A DNA stretch of 64,000 bases, taken from NCBI GenBank assembly GCA_022606135.1, contig JABYQN010000010.1, forward strand, positions 496,001-560,000, in the 5' to 3' direction. The notes below the pieces were generated by a model. That model did no database searches. It was not told where the DNA came from and saw only the letters and a program-made list of their open reading frames with translations. Shown piece by piece: positions 47,827-60,148 of the stretch. Position numbers and translations under genes: made by a program. Position 1 is the first letter of the stretch. Each line of letters begins with the position of its first letter. The DNA comes from Fomes fomentarius. Its lineage: Eukaryota; Basidiomycota; Agaricomycetes; Polyporales; Polyporaceae.

Positions 47827-50800
47827 ATGGTGTCGCAGCATCGCCAGCAGCTGTCAAGACTGTTCATTCCTCCTTCGCTCAACTCTCAGCAACCCATGTC
47901 TTTCGCAGACCACCCCCCGCTCTTCTCTCCAGCGCTGCCGACATCTATCCAGCAAGGCATGCACCCGCCATTTGCGATGAACGGCCATGCCCATCCCCTC
48001 CAGACACCCATGCAGGCCAACTTCTTCCCACCGCCCCCGCCCGGCGCGCCTGGCCGACCGTTGCACCGTAGCCATCCAAGTGTCATGCAACTCGCAGCTG
48101 CAGGCATCCTTCCTCCACCTGGTATGCCAATGACGCCACTCGGTCAAGCTGGATTCCCTCAACCTATGGTGCCTGGCCTTGCGCCTTATGCGCCGCCTTT
48201 CGTACCGAGGAGCAAGCGGTCTGCGAGCATGAGCGTTGGAGGACCTCCGAAGGCTGTCTTGGGTGGGCCGCAGAGGAAAGTCAGTCCAATGCCCGTTCCG
48301 GTCGCTACTGCCACTGTCGTGGCACCACAAAAGCCAAAGAAGGTCATTGTCAACCTACCGCGCGAGACGATCCCGGGAGAGGGCGATGAGTCCCCGACGT
48401 GTGCACCGTTTGCACGGATGCCTCTCGCTACCTCCGAAGTCCTCGCTCAGAGCACCCTGAGGCATCCGGAGACGAGCACCGTCGAGTTATACCCACCAGA
48501 TTCTTGGAGGTACCACTTGCCGCCCACCGTTGACGTCTTCTTGCCTGGCAAGGTATGTGTATCCTACTCTGTTTGCGTTCCACTGGGAACGACTGACCGG
48601 TCGTAGGCTGCTTGGGATACAATCAAGCAAAGGATCATAGAGGAGAAGTTGCAGAAGTTGGGTGTCGAGCGGGGAAGTGGTAGCGCGTCCACCATCCCTC
48701 ATATACATGCACCACACGCGCGTGCAGCCTCGGTGAGTTGAACGCGTTGCATTCGAAGACCTCCCTAATACAGGATCGCAGATCTCATCTCCAGCGGACC
48801 CCGCGCTTCTCTTCTTCAAGCTCAATAAGTTGCAGCAGTCGCAGAACGCGTCTACTGCCAACTCTTTATCTACATCACCGCAGCCGCCCGTGAACCTCTC
48901 TCCTTCTCCCAATCAGCTGCCTCCCCGTTTGCAACAGAACAGGCATGGACACAGCATCTCTCTGGCGCACCCTTCCTCGCATTCCCCCTTGTATAACGCT
49001 ACTGGTGATTTTAATCCCTTCGGGCCGAGCGCTACACTTGGCTCTGACCAAGTCTTCAATCTCACTTCCCCCGCACCTACTGCACCCTTAGAGACCATAC
49101 ATGCACCCCAAGGTCGCGTTCCTACTAATGTTGCCTCGCTCGCACCCCCTGCCACCTCATCGCGCCCAGAAAGCCGCCCAGACTTCTTCCGCGGTTTCGG
49201 CGTTGAGATCCCCGAAGAGGAGGAACCGGAAGAGGAGCAGTCCGCCCCTCCCGACGTAGCGTTTGGCGATGCTTTCGACGATGCTATTGAGGCTGCGGTC
49301 GGGGACTCCACAGTGGCATCTGTGGAAGGTACCGATCAGGAAGGCTTGAGTACTGTTGCTCAGAGTCGTGTTCACTCTCGCCATGTGTCCAAGTTGTCTG
49401 CCGCGCTCTCACTGGGCTCGGTGGGCGGAATGGTGGACGAGTCCACTGAAGCCATTCGCGATGGACAACTACCGGTTCGCACTCCTGAGGGCAACCCAGA
49501 CATCGTGGATCTAGATGGCGATGACGAGATGGATCCAGATCAGGAGGCAGTCGGTGAATGGACTGGCTCAGAGGATCTCCGCACTACTGAAACGTCGGAC
49601 GATGAGGTCAGGAACGTTTTTGTCTAAGCTGAGTTCAATCACTCACAATTCCGCAGAGTATCGGAGAGTGGTCAAATCCATCGGATGAGGAGCGTGCACG
49701 TCAACAACGACTTCACCGTCGCATGTTGCGGCGCGTCAAGCAGGTGAAGCAGGAGCTCGAGATCCCTCGCAGGTTGCCAAACTTCCCGCGACCACCGTCT
49801 CTCTCCCTCGCAGCAGCGCCGGGGATCTCCGACCAGAGAGACGACGATATTGTGTCGAATCCCAGCGACGAAGACTACTATGGTCCGCCGTCGGCGGGCA
49901 GGCGCCCGTTGCCTCCTTTGCCTCACTCGCGCAGTGCCTCACAGTATTCCGCACACACCGGTCACGATCCTGCCCTCGCACACTCTCGCGACGCTTCGGA
50001 ACAATACCTTACGCCAGGAGGACTGCAGCCCCGTCCTCCTCAGCCCCTTCAATCCCAGTCCGTCTCGGGTCGTACGGATCTCAATCCCTTCGCAAAACCT
50101 TTTGTTTTCGGTGTTAGCCGTCAGTCAGGATCCTGGGCCCCTGGTGCATTCGGCAATGCATCCACTGCTTCCGGAGGTTCCACACCTGCCCACATTCGTG
50201 CACAATCGATTGGGAAGCCTCTCAACGCGGCTGCGCAGGAGTTCAAACCCTCTGGCTTCAATGTCGCTGCGCCTGAGTTCAAGCCTACCGGTTTCACCTT
50301 CCGCCCTCCTCCTGGCGTCCCTCAGCTTACGTTCCAGACACCCCCACCTCCCGTGTCCCGTCCTCTGCCTACGCCGCCCGCTATCCCCGCAGTGGAGCCT
50401 GCTCGCGCTACACAAGGAAGGGAAAAGAGGCAGCGCAGATCCAGCGACAATATCGAGGTTCCGGACGAGGAAGGCGCCAACACGATGACATCTTTCCGCT
50501 TCCCACCGCATGGCGATATCGTACCTGCTCGTCATTCTGCTCCTGCTAGTCCACCAGTGCCCACCGTCCCAGCTTTGATGGAGGGTGGCCTCAGTGCTGC
50601 TGTGAGGCCTTTCATGTTCACTTCGTCTCTCAATCGTATGCCTCTGCAGATGGGAGATGTGCCGCGGTCACCAGCTCTCAGCGAGGAAGAGGAGGAGAAC
50701 GACGAGAATAAGCCCATCCTTGCCCCTTCTATGCCTGTGCCTCAGATCGGTGCCGAAGAGTTGCCTTTCCCGCCTGCATCGAAGCCAAAGCGCGCGCCGA

Positions 50801-53800
50801 TTCCGCTCGACTTCAAGCACCCTGTGTCGACGAATACGGTTCCTGCTGGTTTGTTCAAGGCGCTGGTCAACAACGACGACGGCGAGCGCACGCGTCGGAC
50901 CGTCCGTTCGCGCCTCAGCTCTCGCGATATCTACGAGCACAGCCCGCGCCAGTCGCTCGACGACCTCCATGTTCCACCAATCTCTCAGCGCATCGGTCGC
51001 AACAGGGTGTTTACGGAGTCTCCCGAGCGGGATCTCTTCAGCGTCCGCCGCCCGCGTCGCTCGTCTTTGCCGCCCCGGCACCACGATGACGATGAAGAGA
51101 GCATGTCGGAGGTCTCAGTTGCCCCGATGAATCTCTCCAGACGCATTGAAATGCAGCAGTACGAGCAGAGGTTGGAGACGCTTCTCGAGGAGAAGTTCGA
51201 GATCATCAAGAGAGTTCTCGACGAACACCAGCCGATTCATGCTGCTCAGAGCATCAGCCCCTCAACGGAAGCGAAGATTCAAGAGGTCGTGTCCCTCTTC
51301 CGAGCCCAGCTCCAGGATGCAGCAGCGCGTGGTCTGGACGATAGTCAGATGGATGCACGTGGCGAGTTTGACTTCGAGCTCCTCAAGGGTATCATCGAGC
51401 AGAGCCAGGAAGAGTCTCGTGCAGTCCTCAAACGCGAAATCTCTACCATCCTCCAGGCACAGCCTCGTGGTCCTGTTTCTCATGAACGCGATGGGGAGCT
51501 CAGGCAACTCATTGAGGACCTCGGCAACCGAACCATCAACACCCTCGCTTCTGCGATGTCGCAGCTTGGTGCCCGCATCCAGGCGATGGAGACCTCCCGC
51601 GCCCCGTCTACGAACCACGAACACCTCTTCCAGGACTTATTCCAGAAGCTCCTGCCTCACATCGCTGCGCTCAGAGCGGAGCCAGTCGATTACGACATTG
51701 TCACCGCGCGCCTCGCTCAGGCAGTCAAGCCGAACATCTCCCAGCTCATCGACCTCGCATCCGACAAGCGCGAAACTGCAGGCCTCATCGTCGACCGTCT
51801 TGTTCCCATCTTGCCGTCACTCCAGCCTCAAATCAACCTCGATGCGGTCGTTGGCAGGCTCACCTCTGAACTCAGGACGATCGTCGGGCCCCTGGATGCG
51901 CACGAGATCAAGGAGCAGGTGTCAGACCTCGTCGTTGAACGTCTTGACTCCCGCCTCGCTGTTCGCGACCGCTCGCTCAACGTCGATGCTCTCTCAGAGA
52001 AGCTTAGCGAGAATCTGCGCACTCTTCTTGCTCCTATTTCTGAGGTACAGCGTAAGGTCGAGGAGCTCGCGAGCAAAGAGCCAGCGGTTGTCGCTCAACA
52101 GCTCGATGTTTCGGCTATCCAGAAGGAGATACAGGGTGCACTTGCTGACCTCCCACAACGCCTCTCTGCTGCCGCGGAGGCTCTCAACAGCGCTCAGAAC
52201 GAGTTCAAGAGCCGTGCCGAGCGGACCGAGAAGGACGCTAGCTCGAACAAGGCTCTTCGCAACATCGAGAACGTGATCTCCAACGTCGCCAATGAACAGA
52301 AGAAGCTAGTCACGCAGAACAAGGAATTCTCGGACTTCTGCCAAGACATCATCAAGCACATCAACACTCTCCCCGAGGCTATGGTCGAGGCCACCAAGGT
52401 CCTTCAGAATGCTCACGCTGACTTCGCCTCACGTGACACCTCGCAGAAGGACTCGGAGGAGATTCGCAGACTGATGTCGTCCAATGCGGAGCTCCAGATC
52501 CAGCTCGCGAAGGCGCGTGGCGCGCACGGTCAGGTCCGGGTCGAGAAGGACATGTTGAACGAGAGAGTCAAGGCTGTGGAAGCTGAGCGCGATCGTCTCA
52601 ACTCGCGCGTGGAGACTTTGCAGAATTCAATCTCGAACAAGGCGGCGGAGACAATCGCGATCGAGGCGAAGAACGTCGAGTTGGAGGACGCACTTTCGCG
52701 TGCGTTGGAGAGACTGAAGGCTGCTGATGTGCAGGCGCAGAGCCAGGCAGAGAAGGTGGCGGCGCTGGAGCAGGCGAAGAACGACCTGAGTCTGGAGAAG
52801 CAGCAGTTCAAGGCGAAGGTGCGTTGCACAGGTGATCTTGATCTTTTCAGACTAGCTCGAGCTAAGCACGCTCGATAGGTTGATTCGCTCGAGATGAAGA
52901 TCACGTTCGTCACGCGTGAGAAGGAGACGCTTGGGGACGAACTCGTCGCGCAGAAGAAGCAGAACGAGGAGCTCCTCAGTCAGGAGAGCAACTGGGACGA
53001 GCTCCGTCGTGCAACTGAACAGATCCAGATGCTCACGACGCTTGTTGGCGAAGTTGATACGGAGGAGCTCAGGGAGCTCAGGCGCATCCGCGACCGCAGC
53101 AAGGTCCTCGAGGGCGAACACACTGCACTCCAACGCCGCACGAAGGAGTACGAGAACAAGATCGCGAATCACGAGAAGGTTGCCCAGTCTTCAAGACAAT
53201 CTCTGCTCCAGGCAAGGCAGCGCGCTGAGGAATGGGAGAGACGTGCGAAGGAGGCCGAGAGCCAGCTGGAAGTCACGCAGACGAAGCTCGATCAGATTGA
53301 GCAGACTCACTCGCAGCTCGATGCCGACTATTCCCTGGTCAAGCTCCAGCTTGACGAGAGGGATGCTGAGGAGCGCCTGGACAAGGTACGTCCCTGTGCT
53401 ATTCCACTTCCTTGACATTTCAACTGACCAAATATTCTTCAGGACCGCCAAAACAAGCTCCGCGATCAGATTGCTTCCTTGGAGGGGCAGCTCGCGCGCA
53501 TGCAAACCGAGGTCGACAAGGCGAAGAAGCAGGCAAGTGGCGTTATGCAGCCCGTCGCGCGGTACCAGAACGGCAAGACTCACCCTCCTCCGCGTCCCGA
53601 CTCGCGTGCGAGCACGATCTATAACCAAAGCCGCGCTGGAACGCCAAAGGCACAATATAACGGCACGACGAACGACGTGCGCGTCGTCACGCCGCCACAG
53701 CCCTCCGTTCGCGACTCCATCCACGCACCATGGCGGCAGTCCATGCCCGCGCCAGTGACGCCCAAGTCGAGGTACACTCCCAACTATCGCCGAGACTTCC

Positions 53801-53871
53801 GTGCGCCATCGCCATCGCCGAGTGCAGTCTCAGCTGCACCTACGCTGGGTAATGATGGCTGGTGGTCATAG
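47827..53871 (+). CDS. Large proline-rich, coiled-coil protein (1924 aa)
   Basis: Not identified by name. Six exons: 47827-48552, 48607-48732, 48782-49606, 49657-52818, 52879-53385 and 53443-53871, all phase 0. The ATG lies in an excellent context (ACCGCCATGG). Residues about 1-250: Pro/Met-rich, with PPPPPGAPGRPLHRSHPS. About 240-285: a folded-looking module (PDSWRYHLPPTVDVFLPGK, AWDTIKQRIIEEKLQKLG). About 285-1000: disordered, Ser/Pro-rich with acidic patches (EIPEEEEPEEEQ). From about 1050 to 1800: long heptad-like alpha-helical region (LLEEKFEIIKRVLDEHQ, LIVDRLVPILPSL, RVKAVEAERDRLNSRVETLQ, EEWERRAKEAESQLEVTQ). The tail is basic and Pro-rich and ends GNDGWWS. The architecture suggests a cytoskeletal, polarity or septation scaffold (inference only). 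Confidence 0.88.
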
Positions 53872-54190
53872 AACATGGTTTTGTTATAATATCAGGATAC
53901 TCACCGCAGTTCACCGTTTCACTCACTCGCTCAAACACTGTCACCGGATCGCTCTCACATATGCATTGGTTCCTCGGTCGTCTTTCTGCTTACTCTTACT
54001 ATCGTATCTAAAACTATCTCGTCTTTTTCGTCACCTTGTCCCACCATCATCCTATACCACGCTTATATAGTATACATGCACTGTCGTTGCTGACTCTCGA
54101 GTAGTAGTCCGTTCAGGCCATCCCCCCCCCGCCCACACACATCCCGTGCTCGCTCCCAGTTTTGCCCTGCTTTTTTTTCCCTCTTATTGT

Positions 54191-54502
54191 CTGGTCCGTT
54201 GGACTAATTCAATCGCACAACGGGGGACGCGGAACGTAGCGCCAGCTGCAGACGCAGTCGTCCCTCGGATCGACACGGAGGGGACTGGAGTGAAGCTCAC
54301 TCAAGTCGGGATCGTGTAGAGTGAGACAGTAAGATAAGCAGAAGTGCGAGGACGAGCTCGAGTCGACGTGGAGGAACTAGAAATGTCGGATGACCTGACC
54401 AGGCAACTGGAGGTGAGACTCTGCGCGATTCGGGTGTTGCGTATTTCAGAGACGTCGTCAGCGAGTATGCTGGATTGGCTCGCTGACGGGCCGACTGACT
54501 GA
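54191..54502 (+). repeat. ~300-bp direct repeat, left copy
   Basis: Aligns with 59481-59770 on the same strand. Shared sequence: CAACGGGGGAC, ACACGGAGGGGACTGGAGTG, GTCGGGATCGT, GCAGAAGTGCGA, GACGAGCTCGAGTCGAC, TGGAGGAAC, AATGTCGGATGACC and AGTATGCT.GATTGGC. No reading frame. It lies just 3' of the coiled-coil gene. The rest of 53872-55542 shows only short frames without motifs. Confidence 0.85.
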
Positions 54503-55349
54503 AGAAGATGGCGACGGTGAGCTAGCTAAATGAAGAAGCTCGGTGGAACTCGACTGGAGACGCTACGCCTACGACTAGTACAGTGCTCTTGTTCTGAGGG
54601 ACTGCGACTTGCTGATGTTTTTGAGTCTTGACGCGTGACGTAAGTTGATCCTGAGTAGATGAGCGAACATGACTGGTAGTTATAGGCGCTGTGACAGCTT
54701 TGCCGCCTGTTCACTCCTTCCGCGACATTCTGCGATGCCCGTCGAGACCATCTACTGCGGGCTATAGCCAGCATATTTTCGAAGGATCACATCGGGCTTC
54801 CATTTTCTTCGACGTCTTATGTCCGATGGCTAATTGGTCCGAGCATTTCCCCCTCCACCTCTCAGCAAGTCCAAGTCAAACATTTGAGCACAAGCGGGAT
54901 GTATCACTTGACAGTATATATGTAACAGTTGCTGAGTTGGTATTCGGTGAATTCCTCCGTATGTTATCTGGTCAGTGTTTATCCTCACTGTCTGGTACTA
55001 AAGATCCTCTCATGTTTGATACTGCCACAACATCGGTTGTTGCACGCAAGCGACATCTCCAGCTCTGCACGAGACGATATACGACCTCTTCCTCACTTAC
55101 GCGCAAATAAAGAATGGAAAAGAGGTAAAATCTCTGTCACCCGTCATGTGCATGGATGGATGTCGGCTTAGAACGACACAGATTACTGCCCGAGCACAGG
55201 ATACAACAAGTCGTCCATGATAATTTCGCGATTTGCTACTACGCTCTTCAAATTCCTCGAGTATCCTCTTGCCTCCTACTTTCCGCCCGATGTTCTTCGT
55301 CGCATGTCTTGTAATCACCCTATGCTTCTGTCGCGGTTCGCTTCCTCAA

Positions 55350-55400
55350 AGCGAACCCATTCGTCGTGTTTGGTTTGATTCAAAGTGTCAAAATTTGCGA
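55350..55400 (+). repeat. Short inverted-repeat arm, left
   Basis: AGCGAACCCATTCGTCGTGT and following TTTGATTCA..GTGTCAAAAT are matched in inverted orientation at 59797-59845. The arm lies just inside the left direct repeat. Confidence 0.6.
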
Positions 55401-55542
55401 GAGGATCTCGGTGGTGAACCCCTGCCATGAGCCGAGTGCGTAGACGTCCGGGTTATGAGTTGTTAGTACGAAAGTACGAAAATATGATGCAGAGGATGGA
55501 AAACGAACCAAGACACCGATTCACAAGTCAAGACATCCATCA

Positions 55543-56166
55543 TCAAAGCCTCTCCACGGCGCCCTCGTACCATTCGACAACAGCGCCGTGGACGTCATGT
55601 TCCTCGAGGATCTCGAGGATGCCGGGCGAAGCATCACGGGCGTTCTCGGCACTGGTGGTGCCGGGATGCGTGGCAATCCAGATGACGATGGGCCCCAAAG
55701 TCTCCTTCCCCTCCCCGTCGCAGGTGGAGAAGCGAACTGTGCTGATACTAGAGTACTTGATGCCGCGTTTTTTCAGCAGTGACATTATCATCGGAGCAAC
55801 GGTACCCCAGACCGCGTTGAGCGGCGTTCCGAAGACTCCGTGGGCGGTCTTGACAGGGAGCTGAAACCATCTCTCCCCAGGGACGGGGACGGGGAAGGGA
55901 TTCGAGTCGAGATCCGAGCGGTAGAGAAGCTCAGGGGGGTCGGGAGAGATACCATTCCAATAGTGAACCCTCTCAAAGGCGGAGATAAGGTGTGGGGCGA
56001 CGACGGTATAGCACTCCGGTTCACCTACAAGGGGGACGATAAGGGAGGGATGGAAGTGCACAATGACGAAGGGACTCGCTAAGGTTGAGGACTCCTACAG
56101 AAAACGCTCAGACGCTCGTAATTGGAATAGACATGGGGAAAGACTGGCAGCACTCACTTTTGTCAT
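55543..56166 (-). CDS. Conserved hypothetical protein (186 aa)
   Basis: Two exons: a 9-nt first coding exon (56166-56158, MTK) followed by GTGAGT, and 56094-55543. The product contains VGEPECYTVVAPHLISAFER, VHYWNGISPDPPELLYRSD, PVPGERWFQLPVKTAHGVFG, GPIVIWIATHPGTTSAENAR and VVEWYEGAVERL. This style is shared by hypothetical proteins of many agaricomycetes; no function is known to me. No signal peptide, membrane helix or catalytic motif. The frame is intact, so it is probably expressed although it lies inside the repeat-bounded segment. The tiny first exon is an inference from phase; a GTG-preceded internal ATG is not available nearby. Confidence 0.7.
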
Positions 56167-57163
56167 TTTGATCTTCCATGTTTGATAGTGATGTACATGC
56201 GAGTGATTAAGTGCCGGAAAACTCGTAGATGCGGATGAGACGTTCGGGGGATGAGGAAATGCGAAGAGGCTCCTATAACGATACGTTATAGGGGACTAAT
56301 AGGGGGCATGCACTGCCCGCTGGCCGATGAACAGCTTACCTAAGAAGATGAAGCACGATCTTTTATACTAGTTACTAGTAACGATCGGTCAGGGAACAGG
56401 CAGCTCGTCCGCGCCAGATGTCGATAGGCTGGTTCGACTCAACAGGTGTTGCAGGGCGCCTATTCCTGATTCACTCACTAGGACTACTTCGCCTGTCCCG
56501 ATTCATTGTACTTGTTTGTCACACGGTACAAACATACTGCGCGTCCGTGCCAAACTATTATCATGTAAGCTTACTGGGGTTGATTTTTGCCCTTATCTCT
56601 CATCGATTCCATCTGTTGCCTTACTGATACGCCCGTCCGGATCACAGTTCAGTATGCTACTTACCTATTACGGTAGTATTAGCGCTCACGTATCGCTTCC
56701 CCGTGTCTCAATAAGAATTTGTCCGCCTCGCCTCGCCACCCTCAGTTTTGCTCACTACCACGAGTGTCGCGCTGAGGGTATGTATACTCACATTGCATGT
56801 CATTAATAGAGCTGACATTAGCCCATAACAAGACTACGTTGTCTCCTTACAGGTGACAATCCACTCGACTACTCGCTACCCCATATCACGGTCAATGAAT
56901 GCTCGCTTCGCTCGCAATCAGCTCGGTAGATAACGTTCAATTGTCATTTAGAAGGTAAGCTAATAGTAATGAATTCCTACAATCCCCTTCTCTGAAGGTC
57001 ATGCGGAGCACGAAAATCTGAGCGGAGAAAGCGGCTGTTCCGAACCGAAGTATGCGGCTGGCATCTCCTTTGACCGCATTTCTCGTCGTCTTCAAATTGA
57101 CGCAGATGTCCCACCCGGTCCGTGAACCTGAAGACACGCAAGTGGACCATATATCGGAGGTGA
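56167..57163. other. Interval without a supported gene
   Basis: About 1 kb of AT-richer DNA with short frames only. The last 100-150 bp could contain the missing 5' exon of the decayed NTPase gene that follows. Confidence 0.45.
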
Positions 57164-59080
57164 ATGTGGATTTACGTGACAATGGTATCGCTAATGCTGT
57201 GGCATGTGGTGCAGCACCCTCGGTGTGCCAGTGGATGGAATGCCCTCGCTAAGGAATGGTGGAAGAAAGGGGCGGAAGCCCTCAAACCTACCAACATCAT
57301 GGAACTGCCATTCTGGAGGTCCACTTGGGCCGAGCTCCTTGAAAGTACCAATGGCAAATTTTACGTGCGCGAAGAGTATCCGGCGCTGTACAAGCGGCTG
57401 GAGGAGGCCAGTACACTCCAGAGCGGCAGAATGGTTGAATTTGGGGTCGTTTTTACCGGCCAGCCCGGTAACGGTAAGTGCGTGTGTTTTACACACCGTC
57501 GCCTACATCTCACACATGTCATAGGCAAGTCAATCTTAATCTTTGGTGTCTACACCCTACTCCGACGCCTGGCGGCAGGTCAACCGGTCATCTATTACTA
57601 CTGGCACCCAAACGTCATTTATTTCAGTTCCGGCTCGGCCGTCAAGCTGGTGCTATCCGATTTAGAGAACTACCCCACCCCGGATACCGCGTGGCCACTC
57701 ATTGAACCTCGTTCCGATCAGAATCTCATCGACACATCCTTGGTCGACTCTCTGCTCTTCACCGTGGCATTCATATCTCCCCACGAGCCTAGGCTCAAGC
57801 CGCTTGTGACAAAATCGCAACTGACCCGTTGGATCATGCCGCTTTGGACCAATGACTAACTCGTCGATTTGTACGTCGACTGCGCACTGCTCTGGTTGCG
57901 GCATACTGACATATGATAGGCTGTCGCATGGGTTATTCCCCGATGTTGTCCGTGACGCAGTGACGGGGATCGACGGTGTTCGGTACGTACACACTCGTCA
58001 GTCGTTTAAACACAGTATTGAGCGGTATCAGGTCCCAAGTGCAGCCCCTAGTGGCAGAGGCCGGCCCGTGCCCGCGCGATATCATTCTATGGGCCAAGGA
58101 CCCCCGCTTGTTTGCGGAACGCATCGGGAGGCCGCCAATGCTATCGATGGATTCGAGCCACTCTGCGATCCCACCGGCTTGCCCGTGACGACCAGCGATG
58201 CCATCGTCGTGATAGACAAGCCTACATGCAGTCAACCTCAACCGGGCGTACGCCGCACCGCGAGCGACGCTTTCAGCGTTCAGATCAAATCTCATCCCGC
58301 TCGCATGGCGCTGATGAGGCGCGTCATGAACGTGAACCTGGCCATGGAAAAGGCGACAGACTTCTTCTATGTCCCTGTTGAGTTTGGGCAAACGCGGCAA
58401 ATCGCGGGCATCATATTTGAAGGCCTCGCTCTCCGATGCATCAGCGGCAATGTGCCTCTGTCCTCCTTCAACGGAGTTCACACATACTTTCGAGTACTCC
58501 CCCACAATCCCTCGCATACTATCGTGATCGATAGTCAAGAAGTACAGCTGAAGCAGTTCGACGGGACAGTTCAGACCGGCTGCGGGGCGCGAATGGCTTC
58601 CCCGTTGCCCTTACCCAAACACATTCCCGCATCGGCTACTAGCCGCGTCGAAGATGCGCCTCCCGGTCGCGAACACGTTGTCTACAACGATCTCGAGGGC
58701 ATCGAAGTGCAGGGCGACTTCTGTAGCAAGTTCTACATTCCACGGTTGCACAACAACCCGCTCTTCGACGCAGCAGAACCGATACAGGCGACATCGTCCT
58801 ATGGCTCTTCCAGGTGACGATCGCGAAGAAACACACCGGATCGTCGTCTGGTTTCAAACTTCTTTCCGATCTGGTGGAGAGAACGAAGGCGGCGCATGCG
58901 ACCAGTGCCGTCAACGTCAATCTCGTGCTGGTTGTGCCATCTCACCAACGGTGGCAGGTGCAGCTCGTGTTGGCGTCGGAGTACGCTACGATTCTGGATG
59001 AGGTCTATATCCAGTTCATCAATGTCGTCGAACATGCCAGTCATTGTTGGCCAGACCAATTCGTCTCTGCCGGGGACTGA
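57164..59080 (+). pseudogene. Decayed P-loop NTPase of CRN/RHS type
   Basis: Resembles a multigene agaricomycete family with a P-loop NTPase like those of Crinkler (CRN)/retrotransposon-hot-spot proteins (family assignment is inference). Visible: LAKEWWKKGAEALKPTNIME, PFWRSTWAELLES, Walker A FTGQPGNG|KS split by an intron (57474-57525), LLRRLAAGQPVIYYYWHP and ISPHEPRLK. An in-frame TAA directly after LWTND (57857-57859) is followed in the same frame by LVDLYVDCALLWLRHTD, so it looks like a nonsense mutation. A later part (SFNGVHTYFRVLPHNPSH, HNNPLFDA) shifts frame near 58785 into IVLWLFQVTIAKKHTGSSSG and ends at 59080. The 5' end is not defined. It is probably non-functional. Confidence 0.7.
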
Positions 59081-59480
59081 TAGCAACTGCACGAAAGTGA
59101 TGTTACGTACCACCTATGTCTCATACTCATACCTGTATTCTAGATCTGTCAGTACGTACGGCCTGTACTTCTCTCGAGCTGTTTTACCTTCCCAACGCCG
59201 TCGATGACTCACTGGCATCGTTTCACTCTCAACATCTCAAACCCCTCCGCCTCGTTTGCTGGGATACAGCCGGGGTGCGGGACCCAAAGGGACGACCGGA
59301 ACATGCGGGAGTTGCGATACCAATGAATGTCAGTATGCTGATGGAAAGTACGGGATCTCAGGCTTTCGCGGATGCTCGGAGAGCTCAGTGCGCCCAGCGT
59401 CATTTCAATGTTCACCAGTGCGACTGGCGAGTGACCGTCCGCTTGTACGCAGACTGAGTCAAAGATTCTCATTTCCCACT

Positions 59481-59770
59481 GTCTGACCCGTTGGAACGAA
59501 TTAGCCTAATTCATTCGCGCAACGGGGGACAGAAGATAGCAAGTAGCGCTAGAGGTAGTCGTCTGCCAGTTGGACACGGAGGGGACTGGAGTGAAGCCCG
59601 AGTCGGGATCGTATAGAGCTCTACAGCAAGCAGAAGTGCGACGACGAGCTCGAGTCGACTTGGAGGAACCGTAGAATGTCGGATGACCAGGCGACTTGAG
59701 GCGTTCAAGTTTCGCGTGACGCCGTCAGTATGCTAGATTGGCCCTAAGCTCGCTGATGGGGACCGACTGA
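59481..59770 (+). repeat. ~300-bp direct repeat, right copy
   Basis: Partner of 54191-54502, same orientation and diverged by substitutions and small gaps. It ends shortly before the 3' end of the oxysterol-binding protein gene. The two copies bound a 5-kb segment containing the hypothetical gene and the decayed NTPase gene. Confidence 0.85.
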
Positions 59771-59796
59771 GATTCCGGAACACTGAAAGCATATCT

Positions 59797-59845
59797 TGAC
59801 TCTCTGGATCATCTGAATCATAACGTACACGACGAATGGGTTCGC
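59797..59845 (-). repeat. Short inverted-repeat arm, right
   Basis: Reverse complement of the arm at 55350-55400 (ACACGACGAATGGGTTCGCT on the plus strand). It lies just outside the right direct repeat. Confidence 0.6.
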
Positions 59846-60148
59846 TTCTAGGAGGAGCCGGGAGTGGAATACATTGCATTAATTTGGGATATGCTCCTAG
59901 GCTGTGTTTGGAAGTATGCGCGGGTTTGATCCGGATGCCAAGCGACCGAGTCCCCTCTGCAGATTGTATCCTGATGTGTATGTCTGGGGCCCGGGCCATC
60001 TGTATATGAGCTGGAGGAGGACATCGGAAAGATATAGCGAGCAAGAAGGCAATGCACGACGGAGAAAGGGGCGCAAATGGAGAGTTCCTGTATCTTGTAC
60101 ACGTATACATTAATGCAAGCGGGCAACTTTACACGGCATCGTAGGTCG

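Noticed and set aside
51146..52276. 376-residue alternative frame inside the coiled-coil gene
   Set aside because: Ser/Arg-rich shifted-frame shadow of the 3.1-kb exon.
54191..59770. Interpretation of the direct repeats as LTRs of a retrotransposon
   Set aside because: No TG...CA ends, primer-binding site, or gag/pol/integrase frames are visible between them. Kept only as an alternative.
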